Part shown: positions 10,303 to 23,313 of the stretch, in pieces
How positions within the stretch are numbered: the stretch's first letter is position 1
Layout of the letters: each line of letters starts with the position of its first letter
From: Guillardia theta CCMP2712
Lineage: Eukaryota; Cryptophyceae; Pyrenomonadales; Geminigeraceae
Assembly: GCF_000315625.1 (NCBI RefSeq)
Contig: NW_005434439.1
Location: 1 to 45,126 of the forward strand
Direction: 5' to 3'
DNA: 45,126 nt
Translations under genes and position numbers: made by a program
Notes under the pieces: generated by a model
What the model saw: the letters and a program-made list of their open reading frames with translations, nothing else
What the model was told of the DNA's origin: nothing
Databases searched by the model: none

Positions 10303-13300
10303 ATGATGGGATCAAGTTTCATTTACATATTTCACATCAGAATGCGTTCAACAAGTCATTGATGCGAGCAATCAACATCCTGGCGAGCCGAGAGGACGAG
10401 GGCGAGGAGGAAGATGTGCAGCAGGACGTTGCTGATGCGACAACCCTTGAGGGTGACAGGCAAGCTGATCTCGACGAGTCTGAAATAGCCAGCGGTGAGA
10501 CAAACATCATTTCAAACCTCCTCTGTGCAGATTTCAAACTTCACGATGGCCCTTTCAAACTTAATGATCGCTTTCTGGTTTGTGTTCTCATCGTCTGCCT
10601 CAGATTCGGACGAGTCGTCTTCAGTGGACATGTCACATCTCAACTTGGCCTCGCACCTCCGAGACGACAGGTTTTCGGCCATGATGCTCGGAAGTTCCGA
10701 CGTGCAAGAAGTGTTCTTCAAGTTCTTCAAGGGAGGAGGAAGCAAACCTGGCGCGGCCCTCAAGCTGGAAGACGTCGACGACGACATCACAAAGTTCTCA
10801 GCAGAAGATTTGCCGGCATTGAGGAGATTTCTACAGAGACAGGCTGAGAAAACAAATGCTGCTCCTGCTCACCAGCGCAACGAGGACGACCTTCCGTCCC
10901 ATCGCCGCATGCTGCTGTCCTGCAACCCTCCTGATAGACTTCGGCCCATGAAGAACAAGAGCAGCAAGTTGCTCAAGGTCAGCCCTGATCTACCTGGCCT
11001 TCTCTACCAAGAAGATGTAAGATATGTCAATGTTTGCGATGCTAGGCAGAGCTAACAACATGCACAGACCCTGGTTGTTTACTTTCAAACCATCCAAACC
11101 CTCTTCAAGGAAAACAGCGTCTCCTTGAATTGTACAGGGTTATATGACGGGTGATTTCAACGATTACTCGCCCTCACTCGTTTCTTCTACTGCCTCCTGT
11201 TGCTTCCTACCATCTTTGTTCCTGGCCTCAGACCAACATCATTACCTCCTCCCCTTCCTTTCTCCTGTTCATTGCTTGCCTATTCCTCTGAAAAAATCAA
11301 TCCTCCCCCCCTTCCCCTTCCCCTTCCCCCTCTCCCGCCCTCTCTCCCCCTCTCTCCCTCCTCCTTTCCCTGATCATCACACTCAGACTCTGCACTTTCC
11401 TCATCATGCGGCAAGGAAGAGAAGTCGCCGCGTCAGACGTCGAAGTTGTCAAAGTGCTCGAGAAGTTCGACGAGTCAACGCGCAACCATATCTTTGACGC
11501 GACTTCCAACCAGCAAGTTCTCAGCAGGAGGATGAAATTCCTTCTACTCGCCCTCCCTCGAATCTTTCAGATCAGCAGACACCTGCTGCAAGGATCCTCT
11601 TCCTCGCTACCCTCCTCTTCTTCTCGATCCTCCTCCGTCCTGCTGTCCTCCTTTCCCACTTCTCCCTCTTCTCCCTCCTCCTCTCTCTCCTTTGACAAGA
11701 CTCGAGCATGCTCGGACGACTGCAAGTGCAATCTCTGCTCGCTCTCGGTCCTTCTCCACCTCCTCCGAAGGCCTCTCATGCTTCACTCGCGCTTCCGAGT
11801 CAAACTCACAACCATGGGCTTCGTCCGCATCCTCCAGTCCCTCGTGCTGCTTCGCGGCCACGAACAGCTCAAGACTTCTGCCCTCCGCTGCGTGAGAACC
11901 CCCCCCCTTCCCTCCCCCATCTCCTCCTCCTTCTCCTCCTTCACCTCCTCCTCCTCCTCCTCCTCCCCTTCACCTTTGTTTTTCGACCTCTCGTTCCCGT
12001 TCGCCGTTTCTTACTTATCCTCTTGCTGTTCTAGATCTCAATTTCCTCGTGCTTGCGTTTTGATCGAATGTTAGGTTTACGAGATGTGCAACGACCCTGT
12101 CTGCTTGTCTTTGTTCCCGGCACATGACGGAAACGTATCGATCCTGATCGGACAAGTCGAGAAGTTTTGCAAGGTGAGTGGAAAAATACCTGATTGTATC
12201 ATATCAACACTTTCAATGCTTGCACGCCACTCTTCACACATTCTTTGCACTCATTTCACCTCAACACCCACAATGCGACACTTGCGTCACTTTTGTATTT
12301 ATATGAGAAGTCCAGCACATCCATGCTCTCGTGCTCTTATTCATTTTCCATCAGGAGAATTCGAAGGCAAAAGATCTCAACAGAAGAAAATGGAAAATGT
12401 TGCAAATGATTCTCTTGGTCAAAGTAAGTTTTTTTGGGCACGCTTTTGCTCCTTGGTTGTATCTTCTTTGTGCTCTTCCATTCTTGCTTTTCCTTCCTTC
12501 TCTTCCTCTCCGTCGCGGTTCCTCTCCTCCAGTTCGTTAGTTTTATGCTGCTTAGTTTTATGCTGCTTCCCTTCTCTCCTTGTCAGCTTCCCCTGCTTGA
12601 AACTTCTCCATCTCATATTGGTGCATCTGATTTCAGGCGATATCTTCTGCTGTCTTCTCCTACAGTCAAGCGAAACTCTTTCTCACCTCCAAAGGCTTCA
12701 ACGCCCTCCACAATTTCATCAGAACGCTTCGGATTGCTGACTTGTTCTCGGATTACTCGTCGTCATATTACAGCGTTCGTAAGTCCTCCTCCTGGTCCTG
12801 GTCCTGGTCCTGGTCCTGGTCCTGGTCCTGGTCCTGGTCCTGGTCCTGGTCCTGGTCCTGGTCCTGGTCCTGGTCCTGGTCCTGGTCCTGGTCCTCGTTC
12901 TGTCCCTCCTTCAGTTTCTGCTCCTCCTCTTGAGCATTTTGTCTTGTCTACTGGCGCATCTCTCATCAGCTTTCGTTCAGGGCTTCTGCTGTTCTCTCTC
13001 CACATCGTTGCTGTGAGCTTCTTACAACTTATACTCGTCATCCGCTTCCATCATGCCCTCATTCCATTCCTTCTCCTCCTCTTGCTCTCTTTCCCTCCTC
13101 TCTCCTCCTCCTGGCCTCTGCTTCTCCTCCTCCTGGCTTCTCCTCCTCCTCCTCCTCCTCACGTTGTTCATCTTCTCGCAGTCTGTCCTCCAACACGTGA
13201 CGCGGCTTTGCGATCAAGAGGAGCAGCATATTGAAAACAATCTCGATGACGTAATCAACATCATTCAGACTGCAGAAGATGTACAGAAAGGTGACTTGTC

Positions 13301-14247
13301 TCAAACTTTGACTCGGAAGCTGATGCGATAGCAGAGCTACTTGATAGCGGATATTTGTCCAAAAGTGTGAGTAGCTCACAAAGCCCTCTGTGCTGCTGTT
13401 GCACTCCTGTTTCTCCTCCTGTGATGCTTACCGAACCCTTCTAACTTCCAATGCTCATCATCATCTCCATCATCATCATCATCATCATCATTATCATTAT
13501 CATCTTCATTACCATCAGCAGCAGCTAAATTTTCTTTCCTGCATTTCGTCATCCTTCTTGTCCTTCTCAATCTCCTCCTCCCAATCTCCTGCTGATATTG
13601 CTGTCCACATGCTTTCTTCTCCTCGTACTCTCACACTGGTCTCAGTGCATGGACCTCTGCTGCGTTGTCGACGCGATCCTCATCTTCCTCCTGCGGATCC
13701 CCTCCGCCTCCCAGCGGCTGCATGCTCGCAGGCTTGATCGGCTCAGGGATCTTGACTGGGAGTGGATGAGAAGTAGGGAGATACCCCCCTTTTCTTCTCT
13801 GCGCGTGTGGATGCAGGAGGGGTCCATCACCTGCGACGGAAACCCGTCCTACCGCCGTGCGGTGAAGTTCATGACCAAAACTTTGGCTCCTCCATACATC
13901 CGCTTCCTCTTCGCGCAGATTGACAGGGTGAGGAAATCTGTTCTTGTCAAATCCCCTGCCCTCCCTTTCACACCTTTCAAATCTCTCCTCTCTCCTCTCT
14001 CCTCTCTCCTCTCTCCTCTCTCCTCTCTCCTCTCTCCTCTCTCCTCTCTCCTCTCTTGCTTAACCTCCCACTCCCTTCTCCGCCTAAGCTTTTCCTGTTT
14101 CGTCCCCTTCCCTCGCCTCACAGCTTCCTCCTATATTGCCGCTTTCTCAATCTTCTTATCCTCTGAGCAGGATTCGACTGGTGACTTCGATGCGATGGAG
14201 CTAATGCGTCCCCTTCATGAGCTGTGAGATCTGAGAGTAGAAGCAGG

Positions 14248-14320
<73 letters not shown>

Positions 14321-15043
14321 CAAGGAGCAAGAGCACGAACAGGAACAAGAGCAGGAACAAGAGCAGGAACAAGAGCATGAGCAAGGGCAGGAACAAGAGC
14401 ATGAGCAAGGGCAGGAGCACAAGCATGAGGGATTAAGGTCGATGGCTGAAGCTTCTTCAGGTTTCAGATAGGCGAGAACGAGTTGGAGAAGAACTTCCAA
14501 GCCATGGCTGTGAGACTCTCCTGCTGGCTCCTGCTACTTCCCCTCCCCCTCGTCAACCCTCTACGCCTTTCATCGTCTTGGGCTCCTTCTCTCTATGTTT
14601 TGCTTCTAAGCTCAAGTCTGTTGGACAGGATCCTGGCGTCATGGCAGTCAAGCCAGCAGAATTTGTCCAGGTACCCTTACCGCGCCCGCTCAGACCTGCT
14701 CCTGCTCCTGCTCCTGCTCTTTCCCCTTGCCTTGCTCCTGGATCCCGCTCCGACCTGCACCTGGTTTCCTGCTTCCGCTCATTCCCTTCCTGCTGCTTCT
14801 CAAGTTCCCTTCTTGCTGCTCCTTTTCCGTATATCTTGCTCTCACGCTGCTACTCTGCAGTGGTGGATGTGCACCAGGAACAATCAGGCGATAAGCCAGA
14901 CGAGCAGCAAGTGAGTTAGTCGCTGCTTCCCATCGGCTTCTGCTTCTCTCAACTTGGCTTGTCTTCTCACCTTTTCCTTCAGGGATCTCCTGCGCATGAG
15001 CCATCTGGCCCGCAAGTTCCTCGGGTTGAGCATGAGCCCTTGA
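8057..15043 (+). CDS. Large helical protein with C-terminal EF-hand, unknown function
   Basis: A many-exon gene I do not recognise. In-phase exons include about 8411-8581, 8777-8893, 8967-9016, 9078-9139, 9249-9437, 9600-9665, a long acidic region about 10343-11019, then about 11413-11590, 11700-11890, 12075-12173, 12359-12423, 12637-12771, 13193-13291, 13647-13927, 14171-14217, 14453-14504, 14629-14671 and 14863 to the stop at 15041-15043. The protein is Leu/Ala-rich and helical throughout (SIFRVAASSGFTPLLELAA; GFVRILQSLVLLRGHEQL), suggestive of ARM/HEAT-type repeats, and has an acidic linker. Near the C-terminus FAQIDRDSTGDFDAMELM is a canonical EF-hand: the loop D-R-D-S-T-G-D-F-D-A-M-E has acidic or oxygen ligands at 1, 3, 5, 9 and 12. 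A degenerate second hand (VKPAEFVQWW) follows. This implies calcium regulation. The start (8057 ATG or an earlier exon) and the segment 9666-10342 are unresolved. One gene is assumed; two adjacent genes are possible. Confidence 0.55.
8300..8371 (+). repeat. TTTGTG/TTTGTA hexanucleotide repeat
   Basis: About 12 hexamers (TTTGTG with some TTTGTA) just upstream of an acceptor for the exon near 8411. Likely intronic. A GA dinucleotide run lies in the next intron at about 8705-8730. Confidence 0.9.
10139..10304 (+). repeat. GAT/ATG trinucleotide repeat
   Basis: GATGATG-type triplet array, with GGT interruptions at the left and a pure run at the right, placed between a GTGAG donor near 10104 and an acceptor near 10342. 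Frames through it give poly-Met, poly-Ile or poly-Asp artefacts. Confidence 0.92.
12790..12895 (+). repeat. CTGGTC hexanucleotide repeat
   Basis: About 17 near-perfect TGGTCC hexamers immediately after a GTAAGT-like donor at about 12778. It sits within the intron before the exon near 13193. Poly(Pro-Gly) and Ser-Trp frames through it are artefacts of the repeat. Confidence 0.93.
13459..14425 (+). repeat. Simple-repeat cluster in three neighbouring introns
   Basis: Three arrays: a CAT triplet run at about 13459-13508, a TCTCCTC heptamer run at about 13980-14056, and an AGGAGC/AGGAAC hexamer run at about 14240-14425. Each lies in a separate predicted intron of the large EF-hand gene, between exons at about 13291, 13647-13927, 14171-14217 and 14453. 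Confidence 0.85.
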
Positions 15044-15310
15044 CGATTCAACTTCAACGCCGCTAGTAGGAACATGCCGCAGTCACCTGATCCTAGTGAA
15101 GTCAGAAACGACAATAGAGGCATTTAACAAATCCGCCTCAGATAAAGACATAGATAAAAGGAGAGGCAGCGAGAACCTCTACTCCAAACAATAAGAGGCG
15201 GCAACTTTTTTAGACCCCGGGCCCGTCCCGGCCGGCCAGGCTGTTGACTAGTGGGGGTAGTTTTAGTGTAAATGTGTAGGGTGGGTTAGTAGGCTTGAAG
15301 GCTGTGCGGC

Positions 15311-15856
15311 ATGGCAGGGTGGAGGCACAGAGACGCGCAGGCGGTGCTCTGGTTTGCCGTTCCCTTCGGCATGACGATGCTAGGATGGGTGATACGAGAG
15401 ACGATGGAGGTGAGAAATGTCCATATCCATCTCCAACAGTCTTCTTTCTCTCAGACATGTCCATCCACCATAGTCTTCCTTCATCTCTTATCGTCTTCCT
15501 TCTCTTGTTTTCTTTGGTTCCATTCCTACCGAAACCTTCTTGATCATTGAAATCTATCTGCGTTACAATTTCCTTGTGATCTCCCTTCGATTGCGCCTCT
15601 TCACTCACGAACTCTTCTTTTTAACTTGTCCTCTGAACTTTGCGAATCGTGAATGTTCTATGTTAGAGTGGTTCATATGAATTGATGGCACGCAAGCATC
15701 TGACAAACAGAACAGGAGAAGAAGCGATTTCCAGAGCTTGAGGAAGCTTTGTTCAAAGTTGTAAGTGAGGGAGACTTGAAATCACAAGAGGTAACAGGGT
15801 TGCAGATGTTAGAAGAGGAGAAGAAGAAGATTAAGGAGAAGAACGAGGGCAAATAA
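15311..15856 (+). CDS. Small single-TM protein (64 aa)
   Basis: Exons 15311-15409, 15716-15760 and 15806-15856 join in phase to 64 residues. The first exon gives a short basic N-terminus (MAGWRHRDAQ) and one hydrophobic helix (AVLWFAVPFGMTMLGWVI). The other exons give a strongly charged tail (EKKRFPELEEALFKV, then Lys/Glu repeats). Size and layout resemble small inner-mitochondrial-membrane assembly or subunit proteins, but I cannot assign a family. The first intron is long for this window (306 nt). The stop codon lies only 4 bp before the ATG of the next gene. Confidence 0.5.
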
Positions 15857-15860
15857 CTCG

Positions 15861-17574
<1,714 letters not shown>

Positions 17575-17719
17575 TGCTGAGCAGTAAGAAAGACGAATGA
17601 GGTCGGACTATGATAGACGTGAAAGCAATGGAGAAGGAAATTTACAGCACCAAATTTGAGCAAGACGAGTGAGAGAAGGCTGGAGAGAGCAGCTGGCAAT
17701 AGACGAGAATAGTTGACGA

Positions 17720-19102
17720 TCAAGGCTTGGCATGCGGGCTGTCTCTACTGCCCGTATTAACGTCCATCCAGATCTTGGAGGAAAGGCTCACTTCCTGCAG
17801 CACTACACTCAGGCTCTTCTGTCTGCTGCCATGTACTCTTACCGCTGAGTTGGGCGGATGCGTCGGGCTCTCTTGCAGTTCATGATGCTCCAACAGCTCC
17901 TCTGACTGTCCAATCCTCAAGCTCAGCCGCCCTCTTCCTGCCCTCTTCATTCCCTCTCCTCCTACCTTCTGAATCCCGATTCTCTTCAAGAATTGAGCCA
18001 TGTACGAGCCCTTTAGCAGGAGGGGCGGTCACGAGGCGGCAAAGCACACAGTGGGGAAAGTGATACGGCAACGAAATCGAGAGCAGTGTGATGATACAAG
18101 TAGGATAGAGGGCGGGGCAAGGGAAGGAGCCGCGTTTACCGGCTGGAGAAAGGCCGGGATGAAAATGCACGCCGGGACGAAGAAGCTGAGAAAGATGTAA
18201 GAGGAAGATCCAACAAGGGAATGATATGAGTCAAAGAAATTCAGCAAGAACAAGTTGAACGAGCAGAAGAGAAGAAGAGAGGACAAGTGAGGCACCAAGA
18301 ACAAGAGGAAAGTAGGAGGAGGCTTACATCATGCTCACGAACACCGCAACGAGCATCTGGCTGGTAGTGACCTGCGATTGTCTGTCAACAAAGATGATGA
18401 AGTAGATTCACTTCACCGAGGAAGGCTCATGGAATGAGACGACTCCCTGGCTGTCGTTCTCGTAGCATACATGACTTCAAGGAGCCAATGTGTCAGGAGC
18501 TAAGTGCTATCCATGTACCAGACTCTAACCTTGTGTTCACGGCGTAGTTGCGAAGCCAAAGCTGAAGAGACGAGCACCAAAGGGGTGAGGGAACGTCTGA
18601 AGAACTGGTTGGTGGTTCTTACATGGCGTCCTCAGTGCTGGGGTCGTTGTAGACGGTAGCTGATCTCTTGGTGCAGATTTCTCTCGCACATACCTTAGGC
18701 ACCATCATCATCATGACAGCAGCCGAAGAAAGGGAACGAGAGACAGCAAGACTCACTGGGTTCCGTTCCATGAGAACCCGCACAGAGACTGAGCAAGCAT
18801 CTTCAGACGGGATTGTACTGCACGTCTTGTTCTGTGCGATTACATAACATCTATCAGCTGTCCACATCCAGTAGTCTTCCTGCGATACAGCCTTCGTCAG
18901 CGAGCACAGGAGCGAGATTGAAGTAAAACCAACCAGTTGCGGGTAGATCCCGAGGAAGAAGAAAAGAAGGAGAACAAAAAAGCCGATGAAGCAAAACAAC
19001 CAGCCTGTCATATTCGCGTGCTATCAGAAATGCTACAAGATTCGCGTCGTCAGCACCTGCTCCCCCCAGAAACGATTCATGCTTGTATTTGATCAACTTC
19101 AT
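17720..19102 (-). CDS. Two-TM Cys-rich membrane protein, unknown
   Basis: Ten exons on the minus strand: 19102-19057, 19004-18934, 18879-18757, 18693-18623, 18561-18541, 18360-18328, 18185-18140, 18010-17966, 17905-17843 and 17794-17720. They total 594 nt (197 aa), with every phase consistent. After a 15-residue N-terminus comes TM1 (LFCFIGFFVLLLFFFLGIY), then a loop of about 75 residues with five Cys (RCYVIAQNKTC, DAC, NPVCAREIC) and NKT (a possible N-glycosylation site). TM2 follows (MLVAVFVSMIFFVPACIFI), then a hydrophilic tail of about 60 residues. Both ends probably face the cytosol, with the Cys-rich loop lumenal or extracellular. The layout recalls CDC50/LEM3 beta-subunits but the loop is far shorter and I see no diagnostic motif. 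The 54-nt intron 18880-18933 is in frame and could be retained. Confidence 0.75.
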
Positions 19103-20565
19103 ATCGCAGCTTATAACTTCTCAGCCATCTCTTGCATGAGGGAATCTGCGAGCGCATACATATGAGATTTCACCCAAGAATGAAAGTTTCATGCATCTTT
19201 ATCTCCTCACTTGACCTGAACTGTCACCGTTTCTTCACTCTCCTTCTATCGAACTCCTGTGATTACCTGCAGACTTGCTGTATTTTCATCAAATCGCCGT
19301 GTTGCCACATGCCCAATCTTCCTGTTTCTCCACCCCTCTCATGATCTCAGGCATTATCGTCGTCTTTGCCTTCTCCCTCCCCCCCCCCCCGCCCCCCAAC
19401 TTCCTCCCCACACGCGCTCTAACTTTCTTCCCCATGTTGTAGTCGGCTAACTACATTAGCTCGGGGCTTTTTATTTTATCCAGCTCTAGCTCAATATAAA
19501 ACTGTACCGGGCCATCCATGACAGCTTAAAAGTCCGCCTCAGAGAACCACCCCACCCCACATAGTTCTTTCAGCAGTAGTGAGGGGGGGTACTTACTCGG
19601 GGTCTGGAAGTTCTGTGAGCCTCCTCGTTCCTCTGATACCACCCCTTCATTAAACACCCCCACCCCCTAATCGCCATATTCGTGTCTCAGTAAATGATGG
19701 ATCGGACCCATGACATGGAGACCCCTACCATGGCCCAAGCACCACTGTACCCTCCCAACTTCACTGCCTACCCCACCCACTATTTGATACCTTTTGGGCC
19801 CTAGGAACACCCCTTCCTTTAAGAGATGTCTTCCACCACCCCCTGGTAAGTCTTCACCACCCCTCGTTGGCAACACCCCACCCCTACTTTCATATACAGT
19901 ACCGCCTAATCTTTACCACCATACCACCCATTTTTTCACTACCCCACCTACCAATGTAACTTACCCCTACCTCTGCCCCTGCATGCCTCGCTTGCAATGC
20001 TCGACGCGCGTGTCCTGCTGACGCACTCTTCCTGCTACCCGCTCGGCTCCTGCACGCTATCGCCCCTTCTCCTGCACTTCTACATCCTTCTCACTCCCCG
20101 CCCTCTCGTCGCCCCCCTCCATTCCTCCTTCTACTTCTTCTTCCATTCCTCTCTCCTTTCTTTTTTCACCACGGACCTGTTCCTCTCTTCCTTGATTCTT
20201 TCCCCAACCTGCCATTGAACCATCGTGCTGTGAGACTCATTTTCATTTTTCTTTCCGCTCGCTTTCCTTTTTGCACATCCCCGAACCATAAATTTCATCT
20301 GTATTCTCTCAGCCACATGTCATATCTATGCGAGTTGTAGCTTCTTTCTTACAACAGCCCAGCGCTGCTGAAGGCCCTCATTGTTGCATACTCTGTTCTG
20401 CTGTCTCGGACCAAATAGTAGATCATTTCCTTCTCACTTACTAAAGTTTCTCCTCTGTAGCCATGACTGGCGATTCTTTCTTTCTCACTCTTTTGGCTTG
20501 AAGCGATCTTGACTGACTTCCAACCTTGGTCCGCCAGGAGCGAGGAGTCCAGGCCTGTCATAGCC
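19103..20565. other. Intergenic, C-rich tract
   Basis: No supported gene. Positions about 19540-19990 are dominated on the plus strand by CCACCCC/ACCCACC words. 19376-19393 is a nearly pure C run. 20000-20270 is pyrimidine-rich. Frames here give low-complexity Pro/Thr peptides only. The region between the minus-strand gene starting at 19102 and the plus-strand DnaJ gene must hold both promoters. I see no clear TATA element. Confidence 0.6.
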
Positions 20566-22788
20566 ATGAAGTTCAACCATCTCCTCGTCTTCTCATGCTT
20601 CCTTCTCCTTGGACTTTTGCGCACTCAGGTCAAGTCTCCCTCTCTCCCATCTCGCACTTCGTCTACGCCGCCACTCAGATACTGATTTCTCGTCTTACAC
20701 ATGAATGTCTCAGGGGGCTGGCACAATTTTGGAGAGCAGGCTGAATGTGGAGCTCAATGGACGCAAAGCAAGCATTCCCCTCCGTCTTCGAGGAGGAATG
20801 CCAGTATTCTTCAGCCAGTGAGCTTGAGCAGGCCACGACTTTGTCGCCTTATATGTATCCTGCAGGTCCTTTGGTGGGGGTTTCCCTGGAGGATCTTCTT
20901 TCTTCTCGGGAGGCTTTCCTCCTGGCTTCGAAGGATTTGCTGATGGAGGAGGAGGAGCACCACGAGGAGGGCCTCCACAGAGCGACAACACCAAGTACTA
21001 CAAGCTGCTCGGTGACGAGAACTCCTCGATGCTGGGAGAGCTCAACATAATATGTGACCCTCAGGCATCGAACGAGATGCCTCGGAGCAGGAGATCAAGA
21101 AAGCCTATCGCAAAGCTGCGATCAAAAACCATCCAGACAAGGGAGGTTTGACCTGCCAACTGTTGACAAGTAGTTGTCTGATTCCGTATCAGGTGATCCT
21201 GAGAAGTTCAAAGAGATCTCAACTGCCTACGAGGTTTTCCACTCTCATAACTTCTCATTGTTCGATGTCTCATGGAGATCACGACAGGTCTTGAGTGATC
21301 CTGAGAAAAGGAAAATTTATGATCAGCATGGTGAAGACGCTCTCAAGGAAGGAATGGGAGGTGCTTGAGCCTCGATTCCTCAACAACCACCTTTGTATTA
21401 ACCCTCTCTTGCTGCTTTCAGAGGCAGGCGTAGACCCATTCGAAATATTCAACAATATTTTCGGTGGTGGCGGCGGAAGACCTCGACAGCGCAAGACGCA
21501 AGATGTTATGCACAAGCTTTCTGTGTCACTTGAAGAACTGTATTGTGGGAGCACGAAGAAAATGGCTTTGAATCGCCACATCGCCGATTCGCAAGGAAGG
21601 GTGACAAAGAAGAAAGAGGTATTGCAACCTTTTCAGTCTGTCGCATTTGTGACATCTTCTGGCTGCAGGTACTTGAGGTCCGCATCGAGAGGGGAATGGA
21701 CAACGGAAGGAAGTTGGTCTTCAAGGAGAAGGCGGATGAGATGCCTGGTTCTAAGGCCTTCTGTCAGTCTGCTGCAAGATCTCTTGACAAGCTTGCAGGT
21801 TGTATCACTGGCGACGTCATCTTGATCATCTCTCAGATGCAACATCCGAAGTATGAAAGACTCAAGTAGATGAATTTCTTCGCTCATGTCTCTTCAATCA
21901 GATTCAAACGTGGAGGGGCACATTTGACCATGGAGCATGAATTGAGCCTCAGGTGTGAATATACCTGAAAACAAGCTCCTTGGGGTGTGATGGACCTTGC
22001 GCAGAGAGGCGTTGTTCGGATACGAATTCGCCTTCACACATCTGGACAAACGTCAGGTAGCTAACTGGACCAGTGAGTTGTGGACTCACTGAGAGCATTT
22101 CTAAACAAGGTCATTGTCACGTCACCCAAGGGATGCATTACGCAGCCAGGCTCGTGGGTGTGCGTACAAGTGCGTGCTTGAAGGAAGTGCTTCCCCTCGT
22201 TCTGATGGGTTTGTTCTGCAGGGGGAAGGTATGCCCATCAAAGGCAACCAGTTCAACAAGGGCAACCTCTTCATCCATTTCACGTGAGAGAATATCCCAC
22301 CATGTGCCGTCATGGTAACATTGATGAAATTCCTTGCAGTGTCAAGTTTCCTAGCCCGACCGAGATGGAGCCTGATGTCTGGAACAAGCTTGCCGGCTTG
22401 TTGCCAGCCCCCCAGAGGCTCAAGGTAAATCTCGCGGCAGCATTAGCTCCTTGTTGACTCCCTGCAGCCCCACGATGAAGCTGATGAGCACGTGGCGAAA
22501 CCTTGCACAGAGGTAAGCCAAATGGTCTTCGAGAAAAATTCTGAGATGGTTGGAAGACGGAGATGGCCAAGCAGATTCGGGCTTCAGCTCAGTCGGCATC
22601 GCAGGTCTGTGCTCGTTTCCCATCCATTCGATGGCTGAACCTTGGCAGGGAGGAGACGCAGCAACTGAGGACTCGGAAAGCGAGCACGGCCATCCCTTCG
22701 GAGGAGGAGGCCAACAAGTAAGCCGAGGAGACTTAGCAGGGGAAGGATTTACTTATTTCTATGCTAGGTGCAATGCCAACAACAGTAG
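20566..22788 (+). CDS. DnaJ/Hsp40 co-chaperone, class A-like but without zinc finger
   Basis: About 18 exons starting 20566-20628, 20714-20817, 20866-21011, 21065-21145, 21193-21233, 21288-21360 and 21422-21618, ending with 22649-22717 and 22768-22788; about 436 aa. It should stimulate Hsp70 ATPase activity. In order: a hydrophobic leader (MKFNHLLVFSCFLLLGLLRTQ trimmed: HLLVFSCFLLLGLL), a segment with PLRLRGG, a Gly/Phe-rich stretch, then the J-domain (YYKLLGIERDASEQEI, HPDKGG, EVLSDPEKRKIYDQHGED). After a short Gly-rich linker (NNIFGGGGG) come the C-terminal substrate domains (MHKLSVSLEELYCG, VLEVRIERGMDNG, REALFGYEFAFTHLD, GEGMP) and a tail ending VQCQQQ. These C-terminal blocks are those of class A DnaJ (DNAJA/Ydj1). 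The four CXXCXGXG zinc repeats, normally between the two blocks, are replaced by about 20 residues with no Cys. The C-terminus resembles the CaaX box of DNAJA proteins. The leader suggests ER or plastid entry, which conflicts with prenylation. Confidence 0.9.
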
Positions 22789-23313
22789 AGACGTCGAGCT
22801 AGTCAACGAGCGTGGAAACGATCGACATAATGTTGAATGTTTTGAAAGTTATCTGATGATTTTCTCGAGGCAGAAATCTGATTCTTGCCTGTGTAAATGT
22901 GAAAGAACTTGGGCCTGTGATGTGTTCCTGCCTCTCCTCACTCATACGCAAGAGGACTGTAAGAGTCTTGTAAAATTCAAGTCTCTGGACATATGCTGGG
23001 TCAGCACACGTTGTACTCTTCACTTGGTGATGAATCTTCCAGATTCATACATTGCTCTTGGATTTACATCAATATTCCCATCTAAACTATCTTCAACATA
23101 GGAAGGACCAAGAAAACATGGACGTGATGAGATGTCTTTGTCATTCGCAGTGATTTCGAGTCATTGGAAGTCGAGAAAACGCAATGAAACCTTCATTGGT
23201 AAATAAAACAATCACTATCATCACCATCACCATCACCATCACAGCCTTATCTACATTCTCGAGACAACGTTTAAATGTTTTACACATATGATACAGTGCA
23301 GCGTTCCTGGAGA
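22789..23313. other. Intergenic, convergent 3' ends
   Basis: Lies between the DnaJ stop and the 3' end of the minus-strand gene at 23314. It holds a CATCAC repeat at about 23213-23243. There is no coding signature. An open frame over 22790-23100 on the plus strand has no family match that I can recognise. Confidence 0.6.

Noticed and set aside
10123-10362. Poly-Met and poly-Ile frames
   Set aside because: Translations of the GAT/ATG repeat inside an intron.
12434-13234. Long open frame with a (Pro-Gly)n run
   Set aside because: The frame runs through two introns and the CTGGTC repeat. The real exon at 12637-12771 is in another frame and splices in phase to its neighbours.
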